39,225 nucleotides of DNA, taken from assembly GCA_013361685.1 (NCBI GenBank), contig JABFXP010000567.1:1-39225 (forward strand), read 5' to 3'. The notes beneath the pieces were generated by a model that had not been told where the DNA came from, did no database searches, and worked only from the letters and a program-made list of their open reading frames with translations. Below are positions 23,583-34,543 of this stretch, piece by piece. Within the stretch, counting starts at the first letter, position 1, and each line of letters begins with the position of its first letter. The stretch comes from Catenulispora sp. Its GTDB lineage: Bacteria; Actinomycetota; Actinomycetes; Streptomycetales; Catenulisporaceae. Position numbers and translations under genes: made by a program.

Positions 23583-24224
23583 ATGGAGCCCGTGCGCATC
23601 ATGATCGCGGAAGACTCAATCATCCTGCGGGACGGACTCGTCCAGATCCTGACCAAGCGCGGGCACGAGGTGCCGACCGCTGTTCCGGACGCCGACGCGC
23701 TGCTGACCGCGGTCGCCGCCGAGCCGCCGGACGCGGTGGTCATGGACATCCGCATGCCGCCCACGCACACCGACGAGGGCCTGCGGGCGGCGCTGAAGCT
23801 GCGCAAGAGCCACCCGAAGGTGGGCGTGCTGTTGTTCTCCCAATATGTGGAGACGCGCTATGCCCGGGACCTGTTCTCCGGGAACGCCTCGGGCGTCGGG
23901 TATCTGCTCAAGGAGCGGGTCGCCGACGTCAGCGACTTCGTGCGGGCCCTGGCGACGGTCGCCGAGGGCGGCACGGTGCTCGATCCCGAGGTGGTGGTGC
24001 AGCTGCTCGGGTCGCATCCGACCGACGCGCTCACCGCGCGGGAGCGCGAGGTGCTGGGGCTGATGGCCGAGGGCCGGTCGAACGCCGCGATCGGCAAGAA
24101 GCTGGTGCTGGCCGACAGCTCGGTGGAGAAGCACATCAGCAACATCTTCACGAAGCTCGGGCTGCCGCCGGCCGACGAGGACCACCGCCGGGTGCTGGCG
24201 GTGTTGAAGTACCTGGGCGTCTGA
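23583..24224 (+). CDS. NarL/LuxR-family response regulator, copy 1
   Basis: A 213-residue regulator. The receiver has the acidic pair ED (10-11), phospho-Asp55 in VMDIRMPP, and Lys in YLLKERV. The C-terminal LuxR helix-turn-helix reads LTAREREVLGLMAEGRSNAAIGKKL and SVEKHISNIFTKLGL. It lies 83 bases after the kinase, beyond a strong hairpin. Its receiver closely matches the copy at 28656 (MPPT.TDEGLRAA, YLLKERVA). Start ATG 23583; GTG 23592 is possible. Confidence 0.92.
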   Translation: MEPVRIMIAEDSIILRDGLVQILTKRGHEVPTAVPDADALLTAVAAEPPDAVVMDIRMPPTHTDEGLRAALKLRKSHPKVGVLLFSQYVETRYARDLFSGNASGVGYLLKERVADVSDFVRALATVAEGGTVLDPEVVVQLLGSHPTDALTAREREVLGLMAEGRSNAAIGKKLVLADSSVEKHISNIFTKLGLPPADEDHRRVLAVLKYLGV

Positions 24225-24229
24225 GCCGG

Positions 24230-24913
24230 TCAGCGCTTCGGGCTCGACGGCGGTTTCCGGGCCGGGCCCGGCGTCGAACTCTGCGCGGTGGGACCGGCGG
24301 CCGGCGGGCTGGTCGCGGCGGACGTCACCGAGCCCCACAGCTGTGCGTACCAGGCCGCCGAACCGCCGCTGCGCGTGTCGGCCGGGTTCGGGACGCCGGA
24401 GGCGGCGTCGCCGGAGCCGAGCAGGCGCAGGCCGGTCTCGCCGGGCAGCACGTAGTGCAGGCGGCTGCGCGCCTGGATGCGGATGTAGTCCGGGTCCTGC
24501 CAGCGCTCCAGTTCCTGCCGGAGCCGGTCGACCTCGGCGCGCTTCTCCGAGTTCTGCCGCTTGAGCTTGTCGATCTGCGAGTTCTGCGAGACGTACTGCT
24601 GGAGCGGGTAGGCCAGGGCCAGGACCAGGGCGCAGAACACCAGCAGGAGCACCGCGGCGCGGGCCGTGTAGCGGGTGCGGCGTTTCAGCGGCGGGCGCGG
24701 GCCGGAACCCGAGCCCGAACCTGGGCGTGAACCTGAGCCTGAGCCGGAGCCCGAACCTGAGCCAGAGCCCTTGCTGTCAGCGGCGTCGACGCCCTCTTCG
24801 GAGTCCTCGGCGGCGTCGCCCGAACGCGCGGATCCCGACGCGGCGGCAGGCCGCTGCGTCGGGACCGCGCTCAAGCGCCGGGGCCGCCCGGGCCCCGGGC
24901 TCGCCGATCTCAT
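24230..24913 (-). CDS. FtsB/DivIC-like septum formation initiator with Ser-Gly N-terminus
   Basis: A 227-residue bitopic protein. A long cytoplasmic N-terminus with alternating Ser-Gly (about residues 49-72) precedes a basic patch and one helix at about 86-106 (AAVLLLVFCALVLALAYPL). A short leucine-zipper coiled coil (SQIDKLKRQNSEKRAEVDRL) follows, then the FtsB-typical DPDYIRIQARSRLHYVLPGE. FtsB links the divisome FtsL/FtsQ at the septum. It follows enolase by 28 bases, as in many actinobacteria. The Ser-Gly run comes from a six-base repeat at about 24711-24770. Confidence 0.9.
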   Translation of the reverse strand: MRSASPGPGRPRRLSAVPTQRPAAASGSARSGDAAEDSEEGVDAADSKGSGSGSGSGSGSGSRPGSGSGSGPRPPLKRRTRYTARAAVLLLVFCALVLALAYPLQQYVSQNSQIDKLKRQNSEKRAEVDRLRQELERWQDPDYIRIQARSRLHYVLPGETGLRLLGSGDAASGVPNPADTRSGGSAAWYAQLWGSVTSAATSPPAAGPTAQSSTPGPARKPPSSPKR

Positions 24914-24941
24914 GACTGACGACGATACCGCGCCCGGCGCG

Positions 24942-27175
<2,234 letters not shown>

Positions 27176-27178
27176 GCG

Positions 27179-27221
27179 TCAATGATGGGTTGACGCCACC
27201 CGGTCGTCAAGGGGTCATTGA
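27179..27221. promoter_or_regulatory. Nested inverted repeat upstream of the Clp-N/HTH gene
   Basis: TCAATGA (27179-27185) and TCATTGA (27215-27221) are perfect outer arms. TTGACG (27190-27195) and CGTCAA (27205-27210) are perfect inner arms, separated from the outer by four mismatched bases on each side. It starts 4 bases before the ATG of the leftward gene, the expected place for an autoregulatory operator. Confidence 0.6.
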
Positions 27222-27296
27222 CGATCGTCGGCCGACGGAGCGGTGCCCCGCCGGTTCCGGGCCGGCGAAAAGTAGGGCCACCCCCATCGGAATCCC

Positions 27297-27326
27297 CTGA
27301 CCGATCGCGCATCCTGGACCTATGAT
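27297..27326 (+). promoter_or_regulatory. Promoter of the second NarL-type system, probably leaderless
   Basis: CTGACC (27297-27302) and TATGAT (27321-27326) are 18 bases apart. Transcription would start near 27333, at the ATG at 27334. TATGAT is close to consensus. Confidence 0.55.
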
Positions 27327-27333
27327 CACGACT

Positions 27334-28680
27334 ATGGGGACCAGGGCTGCCGGCGGCCGCGAGCACGGCGCCGCACCCGAGGTCGGGGCGGGCATCCTGC
27401 TCCGGGGCCCGTTCACCGGGCGGGCGTTGCGGCAGCAGGCGTACCTGGTGTCCTCCTTCTTCGGCGGCTTCGTCCTGCTGCTGTGGATGATCGTGGCCCT
27501 CACCGTCGGCTCGACGCTGGCCCTGTTCGTCGCCGGCCTGCCGCTGCTGATGCTGGCGATGGTCTCGCTGCGGGCGTTCAGCCAGCGGGAACGCCGGCGC
27601 ATCCTGAACCTGACCGGCGAGCGGGTGCCCGCGCCCTATCGCGACCCCCGCCCCTCCGGGAAGTGGTCGGCCCGGCTGCTCGCCTACGTCTCCGAGGCGG
27701 CGACCTGGCGGGACCTGGTGCACCTGGGCATCGCGACCACGCTCGGCCTGGGCTGGTTCATCACCATCGTGACGATGTGGGGGATCGCGCTCGGGGCCGT
27801 CTCGGTGCCGTTCTGGTACTCCTACCTGCCGCACCATCGCATCCCGCTGATGCACGTGAACGGCAGCGAGTACTACGTCAGCACCACGACCGGGATCCTC
27901 ACCTTCGCCTCCGCCGGCTTCCTGTTCATGTGGTTCACCAGCCCGGCGCTGCTGGAGCTGGCGACCCGCGCGCAGACCGGCCTGGGCCGCGGCCTGCTCG
28001 GCCTGAGCCGGCCCGAACTGGACCGCCGGGAGGAGGCGCTGCGCGCCACCCGCAGCCAGGCGGTCAGCGCCGCCGAGGCGGAGCGGCGGCGCATCGAGCG
28101 GGACCTGCACGACGGCGCGCAGCAGCGGCTGGTGGCGCTGGCCATGGACCTGGGCCGGGCCAAGTCCAAGCTGAAGTCGGGCTCGGAGGAGGACTCCGAG
28201 GCGGCGGCGAAGCTGGTCGCCGAGGCGCACGAGGGCGTGAAGCTGGCCCTGAGCGAACTGCGGGACCTGGCCCGGGGCATCCACCCGGCGGTGCTCACCG
28301 ACCGCGGGCTGGACGCCGCGCTGTCCGCGCTCGCCGGCCGCTCCCCGATCCCGGTGGAGGTGGACAGCGCGCTGCCCGGGCGGCCGAGCCCGGAGGTGGA
28401 GTCGGCGGCGTACTTCGTGGCCTCGGAGGCGCTGGCCAACATGGCCAAGCACGCGCAGGCCTCGCGCGCCTGGATCGACCTGGACTACCGCGGGGGCTGT
28501 CTGCGGATGAGCGTCGGCGACGACGGCGTCGGGGGGGCCGAGGCCAAGGCCGGGGGCGGCCTGGCCGGGCTCGGCGACCGGATCGCGCCGCTGGATGGCA
28601 TCCTGTCGGTGAGCAGCCCCATCGGCGGGCCGACCCAAATCATCATGGAGATTCCGTGCGAGATCCCATCCGTGTCCTGA
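27334..28680 (+). CDS. Sensor histidine kinase (HisKA_3, NarL-type), copy 2
   Basis: A 448-residue kinase from ATG 27334. ATG 27322 is also in frame but lies inside the probable -10 box TATGAT, so the later start is preferred. A four-helix membrane sensor (LVSSFFGGFVLLLWMIV, LALFVAGLPLLMLAMV, a segment around GLGWFITIVTMWGIAL, and ILTFASAGFLFMWF) is followed by RRIERDLHDGAQQRL with the phospho-His. Next come ELRDLARGIHP, EALANMAKHA, and the ATP-lid GLAGLGDRI. It shares layout and motif sequence with the copy at 22192. The regulator gene begins 25 bases before its stop. Confidence 0.9.
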   Translation: MGTRAAGGREHGAAPEVGAGILLRGPFTGRALRQQAYLVSSFFGGFVLLLWMIVALTVGSTLALFVAGLPLLMLAMVSLRAFSQRERRRILNLTGERVPAPYRDPRPSGKWSARLLAYVSEAATWRDLVHLGIATTLGLGWFITIVTMWGIALGAVSVPFWYSYLPHHRIPLMHVNGSEYYVSTTTGILTFASAGFLFMWFTSPALLELATRAQTGLGRGLLGLSRPELDRREEALRATRSQAVSAAEAERRRIERDLHDGAQQRLVALAMDLGRAKSKLKSGSEEDSEAAAKLVAEAHEGVKLALSELRDLARGIHPAVLTDRGLDAALSALAGRSPIPVEVDSALPGRPSPEVESAAYFVASEALANMAKHAQASRAWIDLDYRGGCLRMSVGDDGVGGAEAKAGGGLAGLGDRIAPLDGILSVSSPIGGPTQIIMEIPCEIPSVS

Positions 28681-29312
28681 TCGCCGAAGACGCGGTCCTG
28701 CTGCGCGAGGGCCTGGCCCGGCTGCTGGCGGACTCGGGGTTCGACGTCGTGGCCAAGGTCGACGACGGCAAGGGCATGGTGGCCGCGGCCGAGGCGTACC
28801 GGCCGGACGTCGTCGTCGCCGACGTGCGCATGCCGCCGACCTTCACCGACGAGGGCCTGCGAGCCGCGGTAGAAGTGCGCGCCAAGTTCCCGGACATGGC
28901 GATCCTGGTCTTCAGCCAGGCCGTGGAGGCCGCCTACGCGCAGGAGCTGTTCTCCAGCAGCGCCAACGGCCTGGGCTATCTGCTCAAGGAGCGGGTGGCC
29001 GAGGTCGAGGAGTTCGTCGACGCGCTGAAGCGGGTGGCGGCCGGCGGGACCGCGCTGGACCCGGAGGTCGTGGCGCAGCTGCTGGGACGCCGCAAGAAGA
29101 ACGACCCGCTGGAGACGCTGACACCGCGCGAGCGCGAAGTGCTGTCGCTGATGGCGGAGGGCCGGTCGAACTCGGCCATCGCGGCCTCGCTGTTCGTCAC
29201 CGAGAAGGCGGTGGAGAAGCACACGTCGAGCATCTTCACCAAGCTGGACCTGACGCCCGCGGCGGAGGACCACCGCCGGGTGATGGCGGTCCTCCGCTAC
29301 ATGAACGCCTAG
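28656..29312 (+). CDS. NarL/LuxR-family response regulator, copy 2
   Basis: A 218-residue regulator starting at GTG 28656, inside the end of the kinase gene. The receiver has ED (11-12), phospho-Asp56 in VVADVRMPP, and Lys in YLLKERVAEVEEF. The LuxR domain reads LTPREREVLSLMAEGRSNSAIAASL and VEKHTSSIFTKLDL. The 25-base overlap implies tight coupling with the kinase. It ends 13 bases from the convergent DUF885 gene. Confidence 0.93.
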   Translation: MRDPIRVLIAEDAVLLREGLARLLADSGFDVVAKVDDGKGMVAAAEAYRPDVVVADVRMPPTFTDEGLRAAVEVRAKFPDMAILVFSQAVEAAYAQELFSSSANGLGYLLKERVAEVEEFVDALKRVAAGGTALDPEVVAQLLGRRKKNDPLETLTPREREVLSLMAEGRSNSAIAASLFVTEKAVEKHTSSIFTKLDLTPAAEDHRRVMAVLRYMNA

Positions 29313-29325
29313 GTCCGGGCCGGCT

Positions 29326-31014
29326 TCAGACCTCCAGCAGCTCCCTGAGATACCGCACGGCCGGCGAGCCGTGGGCCAGCACCATGTCGTGCACCCGCTT
29401 CTCCGGCCAGTCGGGGTGGGCCGCGCGCAGATCGCGGACCAGGTCCGCGACCTCGGTGTAGCCGACGTAGTAGGTGGACAGCTGCGCGCTGCTCAGCAGA
29501 GCGCGGCGCCACTTGCCCGCCGCCTCTCCTTCCTCCTGGAAGCCGCGCTCCATCATCAGCGTCATGGCCTCGTCCTCGGTCATGCCGTGGCCGTGGACCC
29601 GGCCGTCCAGGATGGTGTTGATGATCATCCGCAGCTGCATCTTCAGCTGCTGCATCCGCACCCCCGCCGGGTTCCCGTAGCCGGGGTAGCCGTGGCGGAC
29701 CATCGCCTCCTCGGCGTAGACGGCCCAGCCCTCGACGAACGAGCCGGACCACATGGCGGCGCGGACCGTCGTGGGCGCCTGGAAGCGCTGCGAGTGCTGC
29801 AACTGGAGCAGGTGGCCCGGCATCGCCTCGTGGACCATCAGGTTGTGCACCATGTGCAGGTTGTACTCGCGGAAGAACGAGTCGACGCGCTCGGCGGTCC
29901 AGTCGTCCGGCGTCGGCGAGATCGCGAGGATGGTCTGCACCTCGGCGGTCTCCAGCGGCCCCGGCGGGTCGCAGTACGCGACGGCCACGCCGCGGTTGAT
30001 CTCCGGCATGGCGACCACCTCGTAGGGGTCGTCGTACACCGTCACCAAGTCGTGCTCGCGGACGAACGCGAACTGCCCGAGCAGCGCGGTGCGGGCGACC
30101 TCCAGGATGGTGTCGCTGTCCGGCGCCGCCTCGGCCAGCCGGTTCAGGACCCCGCGGACCAGAGCCGACCGGTCGGCGGCGGAGGCCGGCAGGTCTACGC
30201 CCTCGTAGTCGGCCGCCGCCTGTCCGATCTCCGCGGTGACCCGCTCGAGGTCGGCCTCGGCCCGGGCCAGGATCGCCGCGGCGTCCGACTCGGCGTTCAG
30301 AGTCAGCGACAGCTTGCGCGCGAACAGGTCGGCGCCGATGCGCGGATCCCGGAACTGCTCCTCGCCGGCGTCGCCGGCCGCCAGCCGCTCCTTGAGCCAC
30401 GCTATGTGCTCCTGGAGCGCCTCCAGCGCGGCGGGCCGGACCGCGTCGATCGCCGGCCTCGCCCCGGGCGCGTCCGCCAGCGCCGCGTCGAGCTCTCCGC
30501 GCAGCAGATCGACCGTGCCCTCGAACTGTCCGACCGCGAGCTCGAGGTGGATCCGCGACAACGGCTTGCCCGCCAGCAGATCCCGGTTCGCGGCGAGCGC
30601 CGCCGGCACCGCCGCAAGCCGGCCTGCGAAGGACGCGAGCCGGTCGGCCGCCGGGGCGTAGTCGCGCGCCAGCAGCGTGTACAGCGCCATCCCCGGGTTG
30701 GCCTCGGCGGGGTTCCACTCGTGCTCGCGCAGCTCGTCGAGCTGGAAGCGCATCGAGGCCAGCTCGGTGGCCAGGATCGCGGCGTCCACGCGGTTCTGCG
30801 CGGACAGCCCGGCGGTGTCGATCCCGGCGAGGTCGGCGGCTCGCCGGGCCAGCCACGCGGACTCCGCCGCCAGGCCGGCCGCCGAGCCGTCGGGCAGTTC
30901 GGCGTCGTGCTCGTGCAGGCCGAGGACCGTCGCGGTGTCGGGGTGGCGCTGCCACATCTCGTCGAGGATGTCAGCGGCTAGACGCTCGAAGGTGATGTCT
31001 GGGGTATCGGCCAT
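29326..31014 (-). CDS. DUF885 family metallohydrolase-like protein
   Basis: A 562-residue mostly helical protein. The zinc-peptidase-like motif HEAMPGH sits near residue 395 and is followed by the FVEGWAVYAEE segment, which carries the likely third ligand Glu. Both are hallmarks of DUF885 proteins (M3/M32-like fold). There is no signal peptide, so it should be cytoplasmic. Substrates are generally unknown, with peptide hydrolysis presumed. It is a single gene, divergent from the proline-rich protein. Confidence 0.88.
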   Translation of the reverse strand: MADTPDITFERLAADILDEMWQRHPDTATVLGLHEHDAELPDGSAAGLAAESAWLARRAADLAGIDTAGLSAQNRVDAAILATELASMRFQLDELREHEWNPAEANPGMALYTLLARDYAPAADRLASFAGRLAAVPAALAANRDLLAGKPLSRIHLELAVGQFEGTVDLLRGELDAALADAPGARPAIDAVRPAALEALQEHIAWLKERLAAGDAGEEQFRDPRIGADLFARKLSLTLNAESDAAAILARAEADLERVTAEIGQAAADYEGVDLPASAADRSALVRGVLNRLAEAAPDSDTILEVARTALLGQFAFVREHDLVTVYDDPYEVVAMPEINRGVAVAYCDPPGPLETAEVQTILAISPTPDDWTAERVDSFFREYNLHMVHNLMVHEAMPGHLLQLQHSQRFQAPTTVRAAMWSGSFVEGWAVYAEEAMVRHGYPGYGNPAGVRMQQLKMQLRMIINTILDGRVHGHGMTEDEAMTLMMERGFQEEGEAAGKWRRALLSSAQLSTYYVGYTEVADLVRDLRAAHPDWPEKRVHDMVLAHGSPAVRYLRELLEV

Positions 31015-31098
31015 CCTCCGACCTTAGACGAGTCTGTTGAAGGCTGATCGGCACAGGACGGGTGGGAGGGGACTCCACGTGGGAGAGGTGAACTCCCT

Positions 31099-32205
31099 AT
31101 GCTGTCGGCTATGTCGGAGCAGCCGCCTTGGGAGACCCATATACAGCCCGGGTGGGGGACACCCCAGCCCCCGCCCCAAGACCAGCCGCCGCAGCAGCAG
31201 CCGCAGCAGCCGCAGGGTGGGGGTTGGAACCAGGGTCCTTACGCGCCGCCGCCGCAGCCGCAGTACCCGCCGCCGCCGGTGCAGGACGCACGGCCGGGGC
31301 AGTTCCCGCCCCCGGGGCCCCCGCCCTCCGCCAGCGGCTTCGGTCCTTACTCCGGCTACAACCCGCAGCCTCCGCCGCCCCAGTTCACGCCTCCGCAGAT
31401 GCCCGGCCAGGGCATGCCGAGCACTCCGCCGCCGGCCAAGGGCAACGGCCGGAACATCGTGTTCATCGTGGTCGGTGTGGTGGCGATCGCGGCCGCCGCG
31501 GCCGGGATCTACTTCTTCACCAAGGGCAAGGACGACAAGAGCTCCTCGCCGCAGACCAACGCCAGCACCCAGAAGACCGCGGCGAGTACGCCGACGACCA
31601 CGGGCTCCTTCCCGGACAACAGCTACACCAGTTCCGCGGGCGCACCGTCGTCGCCGGCCGCGGCGCCGACCGGCGGAGCAGCCCTGGACCGGGACACGAC
31701 TGACAAGACGCCCTTCACCCAGGCCGGCATGGTGGCCACCACCTTCACCGACAGCAAGAACATCGTCTACACGCTCAAGGCCGCCGGGCCGAAGCCGTGT
31801 GACAAGGTCGGTGACGCGTTGGTGGAGCCGATCGTGAAGTCCGCCAAGTGCACCGACTTCATGGCCGCGTCGTGGACCGATCCGCAGAACCAGATCATCG
31901 TGAGCGCGATGATCATCCCCTACCCGGACGCGGACACGGCGCAGAAGGTGTACCAGAAGCTGTCCGTCGCGCACACCGGCGACTACAACCAGTGGTGCCC
32001 GCCGGCCGGGCAGCCCGGCGCCGACGCCTGCCCCAAGCTGACCAAGACCCCCGCCGTCACGCGGGAGGGCAAGTTCGGCAGCTTCCACCGCTACTTGCTG
32101 ATCACCACCGCGGTATACGCGGATCTGCGTAACGACGACAAGGTGAAGGACGCGCTGAACGCCGCGGCCGACGGCGCGTTCCAGAACACGCTGCCGGGCC
32201 AGTGA
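31099..32205 (+). CDS. Proline/glutamine-rich membrane-anchored protein
   Basis: A 368-residue protein. The first 110 residues are a disordered Pro/Gln/Gly tail. A single helix at about 118-140 (FIVVGVVAIAAAAAGIYFF) follows, then a Ser/Thr/Ala linker, and an extracellular domain from about 195. That domain has cysteines in KPCDKVG, AKCTDF, QWCPP and DACPK that could form two disulfides. ATG 31099 is preferred because GAGAGGTG lies 8 bases before it; ATG 31111 is also possible. The architecture is common for actinobacterial surface proteins. Function is unknown. Confidence 0.75.
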   Translation: MLSAMSEQPPWETHIQPGWGTPQPPPQDQPPQQQPQQPQGGGWNQGPYAPPPQPQYPPPPVQDARPGQFPPPGPPPSASGFGPYSGYNPQPPPPQFTPPQMPGQGMPSTPPPAKGNGRNIVFIVVGVVAIAAAAAGIYFFTKGKDDKSSSPQTNASTQKTAASTPTTTGSFPDNSYTSSAGAPSSPAAAPTGGAALDRDTTDKTPFTQAGMVATTFTDSKNIVYTLKAAGPKPCDKVGDALVEPIVKSAKCTDFMAASWTDPQNQIIVSAMIIPYPDADTAQKVYQKLSVAHTGDYNQWCPPAGQPGADACPKLTKTPAVTREGKFGSFHRYLLITTAVYADLRNDDKVKDALNAAADGAFQNTLPGQ

Positions 32206-32209
32206 CGAC

Positions 32210-32241
32210 GATGAGGCGGTCCCGGAAGGGACCGCCTCATC
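32210..32241 (+). terminator. Perfect 14-bp terminator hairpin
   Basis: GATGAGGCGGTCCC (32210-32223) pairs fully with 32228-32241 around a GGAA loop. It begins 4 bases after the stop of the proline-rich protein gene. There is no T-tract, but stem length and position make termination likely. Confidence 0.8.
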
Positions 32242-32311
32242 GCTGATCTCACAACGAAGCCCGCGGCAGATCTCGCGGCGTTCTCAGCGCGGATCGCGCA
32301 GCGACACCGAA

Positions 32312-32338
32312 GGGCCTCACGCTGAGTGCGGGAGGCCC
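32312..32338. terminator. Hairpin in the convergent gap before tatA
   Basis: GGGCCTC (32312-32318) pairs with GAGGCCC (32332-32338), with an inner CGC/GCG pairing. It lies after the stop of leftward tatA and can serve that gene. The rest of the 176-base gap shows nothing further. Confidence 0.55.
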
Positions 32339-32381
32339 CGATGTCTCATCTCACGGTCGGCGAACGCGAGCGGTGGACCGC

Positions 32382-32645
32382 TCAGCTCGCGTTGTGCTCC
32401 TTCTGCACGGCGTCGGTGACCTTCGCGGTCGTGGAGTTCTCCACGGCGGGGGTCACGGTCGCGGCCTCGCGGGCCTGCTTGGCGACCTCCTCAGTCTCCT
32501 TCGCGCCCTGACGCATCTCGGACTTGAAGATGCGCAGCGACTGGCCGACGGAGCGGGCCATGTCCGGCATCTTCTTGGCCCCGAAGAGCAAGAACAGCAC
32601 AACGAGGATAACGATCAGGTGCCACGGCTGGAGTTCGCCAATCAT
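32382..32645 (-). CDS. tatA: Sec-independent translocase subunit TatA
   Basis: An 87-residue protein: a short N-terminus, a transmembrane helix at about 7-24 ([15 protein letters not shown]), the TatA hinge [23 protein letters not shown], and an amphipathic helix followed by a charged tail. Together with TatC (not in the window) it exports folded proteins. ATG 32645 ([10 protein letters not shown]) is chosen; the in-frame upstream extension of 23 residues is not TatA-like. It is a single gene here, not next to tatC. Confidence 0.92.
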   Translation of the reverse strand: MIGELQPWHLIVILVVLFLLFGAKKMPDMARSVGQSLRIFKSEMRQGAKETEEVAKQAREAATVTPAVENSTTAKVTDAVQKEHNAS

Positions 32646-32735
32646 GGTGGTTCTCTTCTCCCAAGTCAGGAACGAGTCATGAGGAGAAGTCGGCCGGTCC
32701 GCTTCGCCTACCACGCTCAGAGTAACCCGGACCCC

Positions 32736-33803
32736 CTACCCCCTGGCTAGCTCCTCCTCGGCCGTAATGATCCGGTTACGGTACCTTCGTGCGGCGGCCC
32801 GCAGCGCTTCCTCCGGATCCCAGCCGGCCACCGCGGCCGCGGCCGCCAGGGCCAGCAGGTGTTCGCCCAGTTCATCGGGGGTCTCCGGAAGATCGGGCGC
32901 GGGTCCGGCGGAAACCGCCAGCCCCGCCTTGCGGGCCTTCGACGTCAGCTTCGCCGCCAGCGCCAGCGCCGGATACCTCATCGGCACGCCCTCGGTCACC
33001 GAGTCGCGCTTCTTCTCCTGCGCCTTGATGACGTCCCAGTTCGCCGCGACGTGCTCGGCGGTGGGCGCGTCCACGTCGGCGAAGACGTGCGGGTGCCGGC
33101 GGATCAGCTTGGCGACGATGCCGTCGGCCACGTCGTCGATCGAGAACGGGTCCTCGTCGTGCTCCTCGGCGATCCGGGAGTGGAACATCACCTGGAGCAG
33201 CACGTCGCCGAGTTCCTCGCGCAGCGCGTCGCGTCCGGGGCCGGGCGTCATCGGATCGCCGTCCTCGATCGTCTCCACGGTCTCGTAGGCCTCTTCGAGC
33301 AGGTACTCCACCAGCGAGGCGTGCGTCTGCTCGGCGTCCCACGGGCAGCCGCCGGGCGAGCGCAGCCGGTTCATCACGTCCACCAGGTCCAGCAGCCGCG
33401 CGCCGGGCAGATCGTAGGAGCCGGGCAGCACCTCGATCTCCGGCAGCGGCGAGATCTGCGTGCCCACCAACCGGTTCCCGAGGGCCACGGCGAGTTCGCC
33501 GTCGTATTCCTCATCCTCGGTGAGCCAGACGACGGTGCGCGCGGGCGTGGCGGCCTCCAGGAGGCGTTCGGCGGCCATCGCCGGGCTGTGGTCCGGCAGG
33601 GTCACCACCGCGCCGGTGGCCTGTTCCACATAGGGGATGTGCGGGTGGCCGCCGTCGCCGGCGAAGACGACGTCCGCGCCGCGCAGCGTCTCCCACGCCG
33701 GCCAGGACAACAGTCCCAGGGCGACGCGCGGGGAGGTGGCGAGGAACACGATGCGGGCGTCAGGTTGGGGATCGACGGCGGCCGGCGACGGGGCTTCGGT
33801 CAT
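32736..33803 (-). CDS. mazG: MazG nucleoside triphosphate pyrophosphohydrolase
   Basis: A 355-residue protein. The N-terminal ~120 residues are a variable domain starting with ARIVFLATSPRVALGLL. The MazG core follows: GGCPWDAEQTHASL, LLEEAYETVETIEDGD and LREELGDVLLQVMFHSRIAEE. These give the EExxE and ExxD Mg-binding pattern. A second, degenerate MazG half follows. It hydrolyses non-canonical NTPs to NMP and pyrophosphate. Its start overlaps the TetR stop by 4 bases, an unusual coupling for a housekeeping enzyme. Confidence 0.93.
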   Translation of the reverse strand: MTEAPSPAAVDPQPDARIVFLATSPRVALGLLSWPAWETLRGADVVFAGDGGHPHIPYVEQATGAVVTLPDHSPAMAAERLLEAATPARTVVWLTEDEEYDGELAVALGNRLVGTQISPLPEIEVLPGSYDLPGARLLDLVDVMNRLRSPGGCPWDAEQTHASLVEYLLEEAYETVETIEDGDPMTPGPGRDALREELGDVLLQVMFHSRIAEEHDEDPFSIDDVADGIVAKLIRRHPHVFADVDAPTAEHVAANWDVIKAQEKKRDSVTEGVPMRYPALALAAKLTSKARKAGLAVSAGPAPDLPETPDELGEHLLALAAAAAVAGWDPEEALRAAARRYRNRIITAEEELARG

Positions 33804-34456
33804 GGGGTAGATCGTAGGCGGGGCCGGGGATCGAAGCCGCTGAGGTCGGCGGCCAGCAGGTCGAAGGCGCGGCGGGCGGCGCGGCCGAGGGCGTCGGCGA
33901 GGTCGGCCGGCGGCAGGCCGTCCAGCAGCATGCGGCGGGCCGTGAAGTACAAGACGCGGTAGGCGCCGGCGATCTGGGCCGCGACGATCCGCGCGGTCAG
34001 CTCCTCTTCGGGCCGGGCCTGGCGGACCAGAGTCTCGGCGAGCGCCTCCTCGCGCTGGTCCTGGATCTGCCGCTCCCGGGCCGCGAGCGCCGGGCTGGCC
34101 TGGACCAGCTGGGCGAAGCGGACGCCGAGGTGGCCGAGGGTGGGGTCGCCGGCGGCCAGGCTCTCGGCGTGGAACCGGCGCGCGGCGGCCAGGACCGGTT
34201 CGCCGGCGGGCCGTTCGGCGACCGCGTCCGGAAGACCGCGGATGATGTGGTCCGCGCGGTCGAAGACCAGGTCCTCCTTGAGCGGGAAGTGGTTGGTGAC
34301 GGTCATCTTGGCCACCCCGGCGGCCGCGGCGACGTCGGCGATCGTCACCTGCTCGAAGCCGCGCTCGGTGAACAGGCGGGTGGCCACCGCTGAGATCTCC
34401 TCGCGGGTCTGCCGCTTCTTGCGCTCCCGCAGGCCGGCCGGGTTCGTGGTCTCCAT
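33800..34456 (-). CDS. TetR-family regulator divergent from a membrane protein
   Basis: A 218-residue regulator. The N-terminal helix-turn-helix has TREEISAVATRLFTERGFEQ, VTIADVAAAAGVAKMTVTNHF and PLKEDL. The C-terminal part is a helical ligand domain. The ATG is supported by its distance from a multi-site operator, about 10 bases upstream. The divergent membrane-protein gene is the likely target, along with mazG, which is coupled downstream. Confidence 0.92.
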   Translation of the reverse strand: METTNPAGLRERKKRQTREEISAVATRLFTERGFEQVTIADVAAAAGVAKMTVTNHFPLKEDLVFDRADHIIRGLPDAVAERPAGEPVLAAARRFHAESLAAGDPTLGHLGVRFAQLVQASPALAARERQIQDQREEALAETLVRQARPEEELTARIVAAQIAGAYRVLYFTARRMLLDGLPPADLADALGRAARRAFDLLAADLSGFDPRPRLRSTP

Positions 34457-34466
34457 ACCGCCAATC

Positions 34467-34516
34467 TTAGGCTTGACCCAATGACTTGGTCCAACCTAAA
34501 GTTAGGTCCAACCTAA
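34467..34516. promoter_or_regulatory. Multi-site operator between TetR and VC0807-like genes
   Basis: Two TTAGG arms and two ACCTAA arms are visible. TTAGGCTTGACC (34467-34478) mirrors GGTCCAACCTAA (34488-34499) at 10 of 12 positions. TTAGGT-CCA-ACCTAA (34502-34516) is a perfect 15-base palindrome. GGTCCAACCTAA occurs twice. This suits a TetR dimer pair controlling both divergent genes. Confidence 0.7.
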
Positions 34517-34543
34517 GCAAGTCGCCTTCGGGGAGGACCCGCC

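Noticed and set aside
24711-24770. CRISPR-like or satellite array
   Set aside because: The six-base units have no spacers and are in frame inside ftsB.
31109-31703. Overlapping Pro/Ala-rich frames in the proline-rich protein gene
   Set aside because: Low-complexity shadows of the same repeats; only the 31099-32205 frame gives a membrane helix and a Cys-containing domain.
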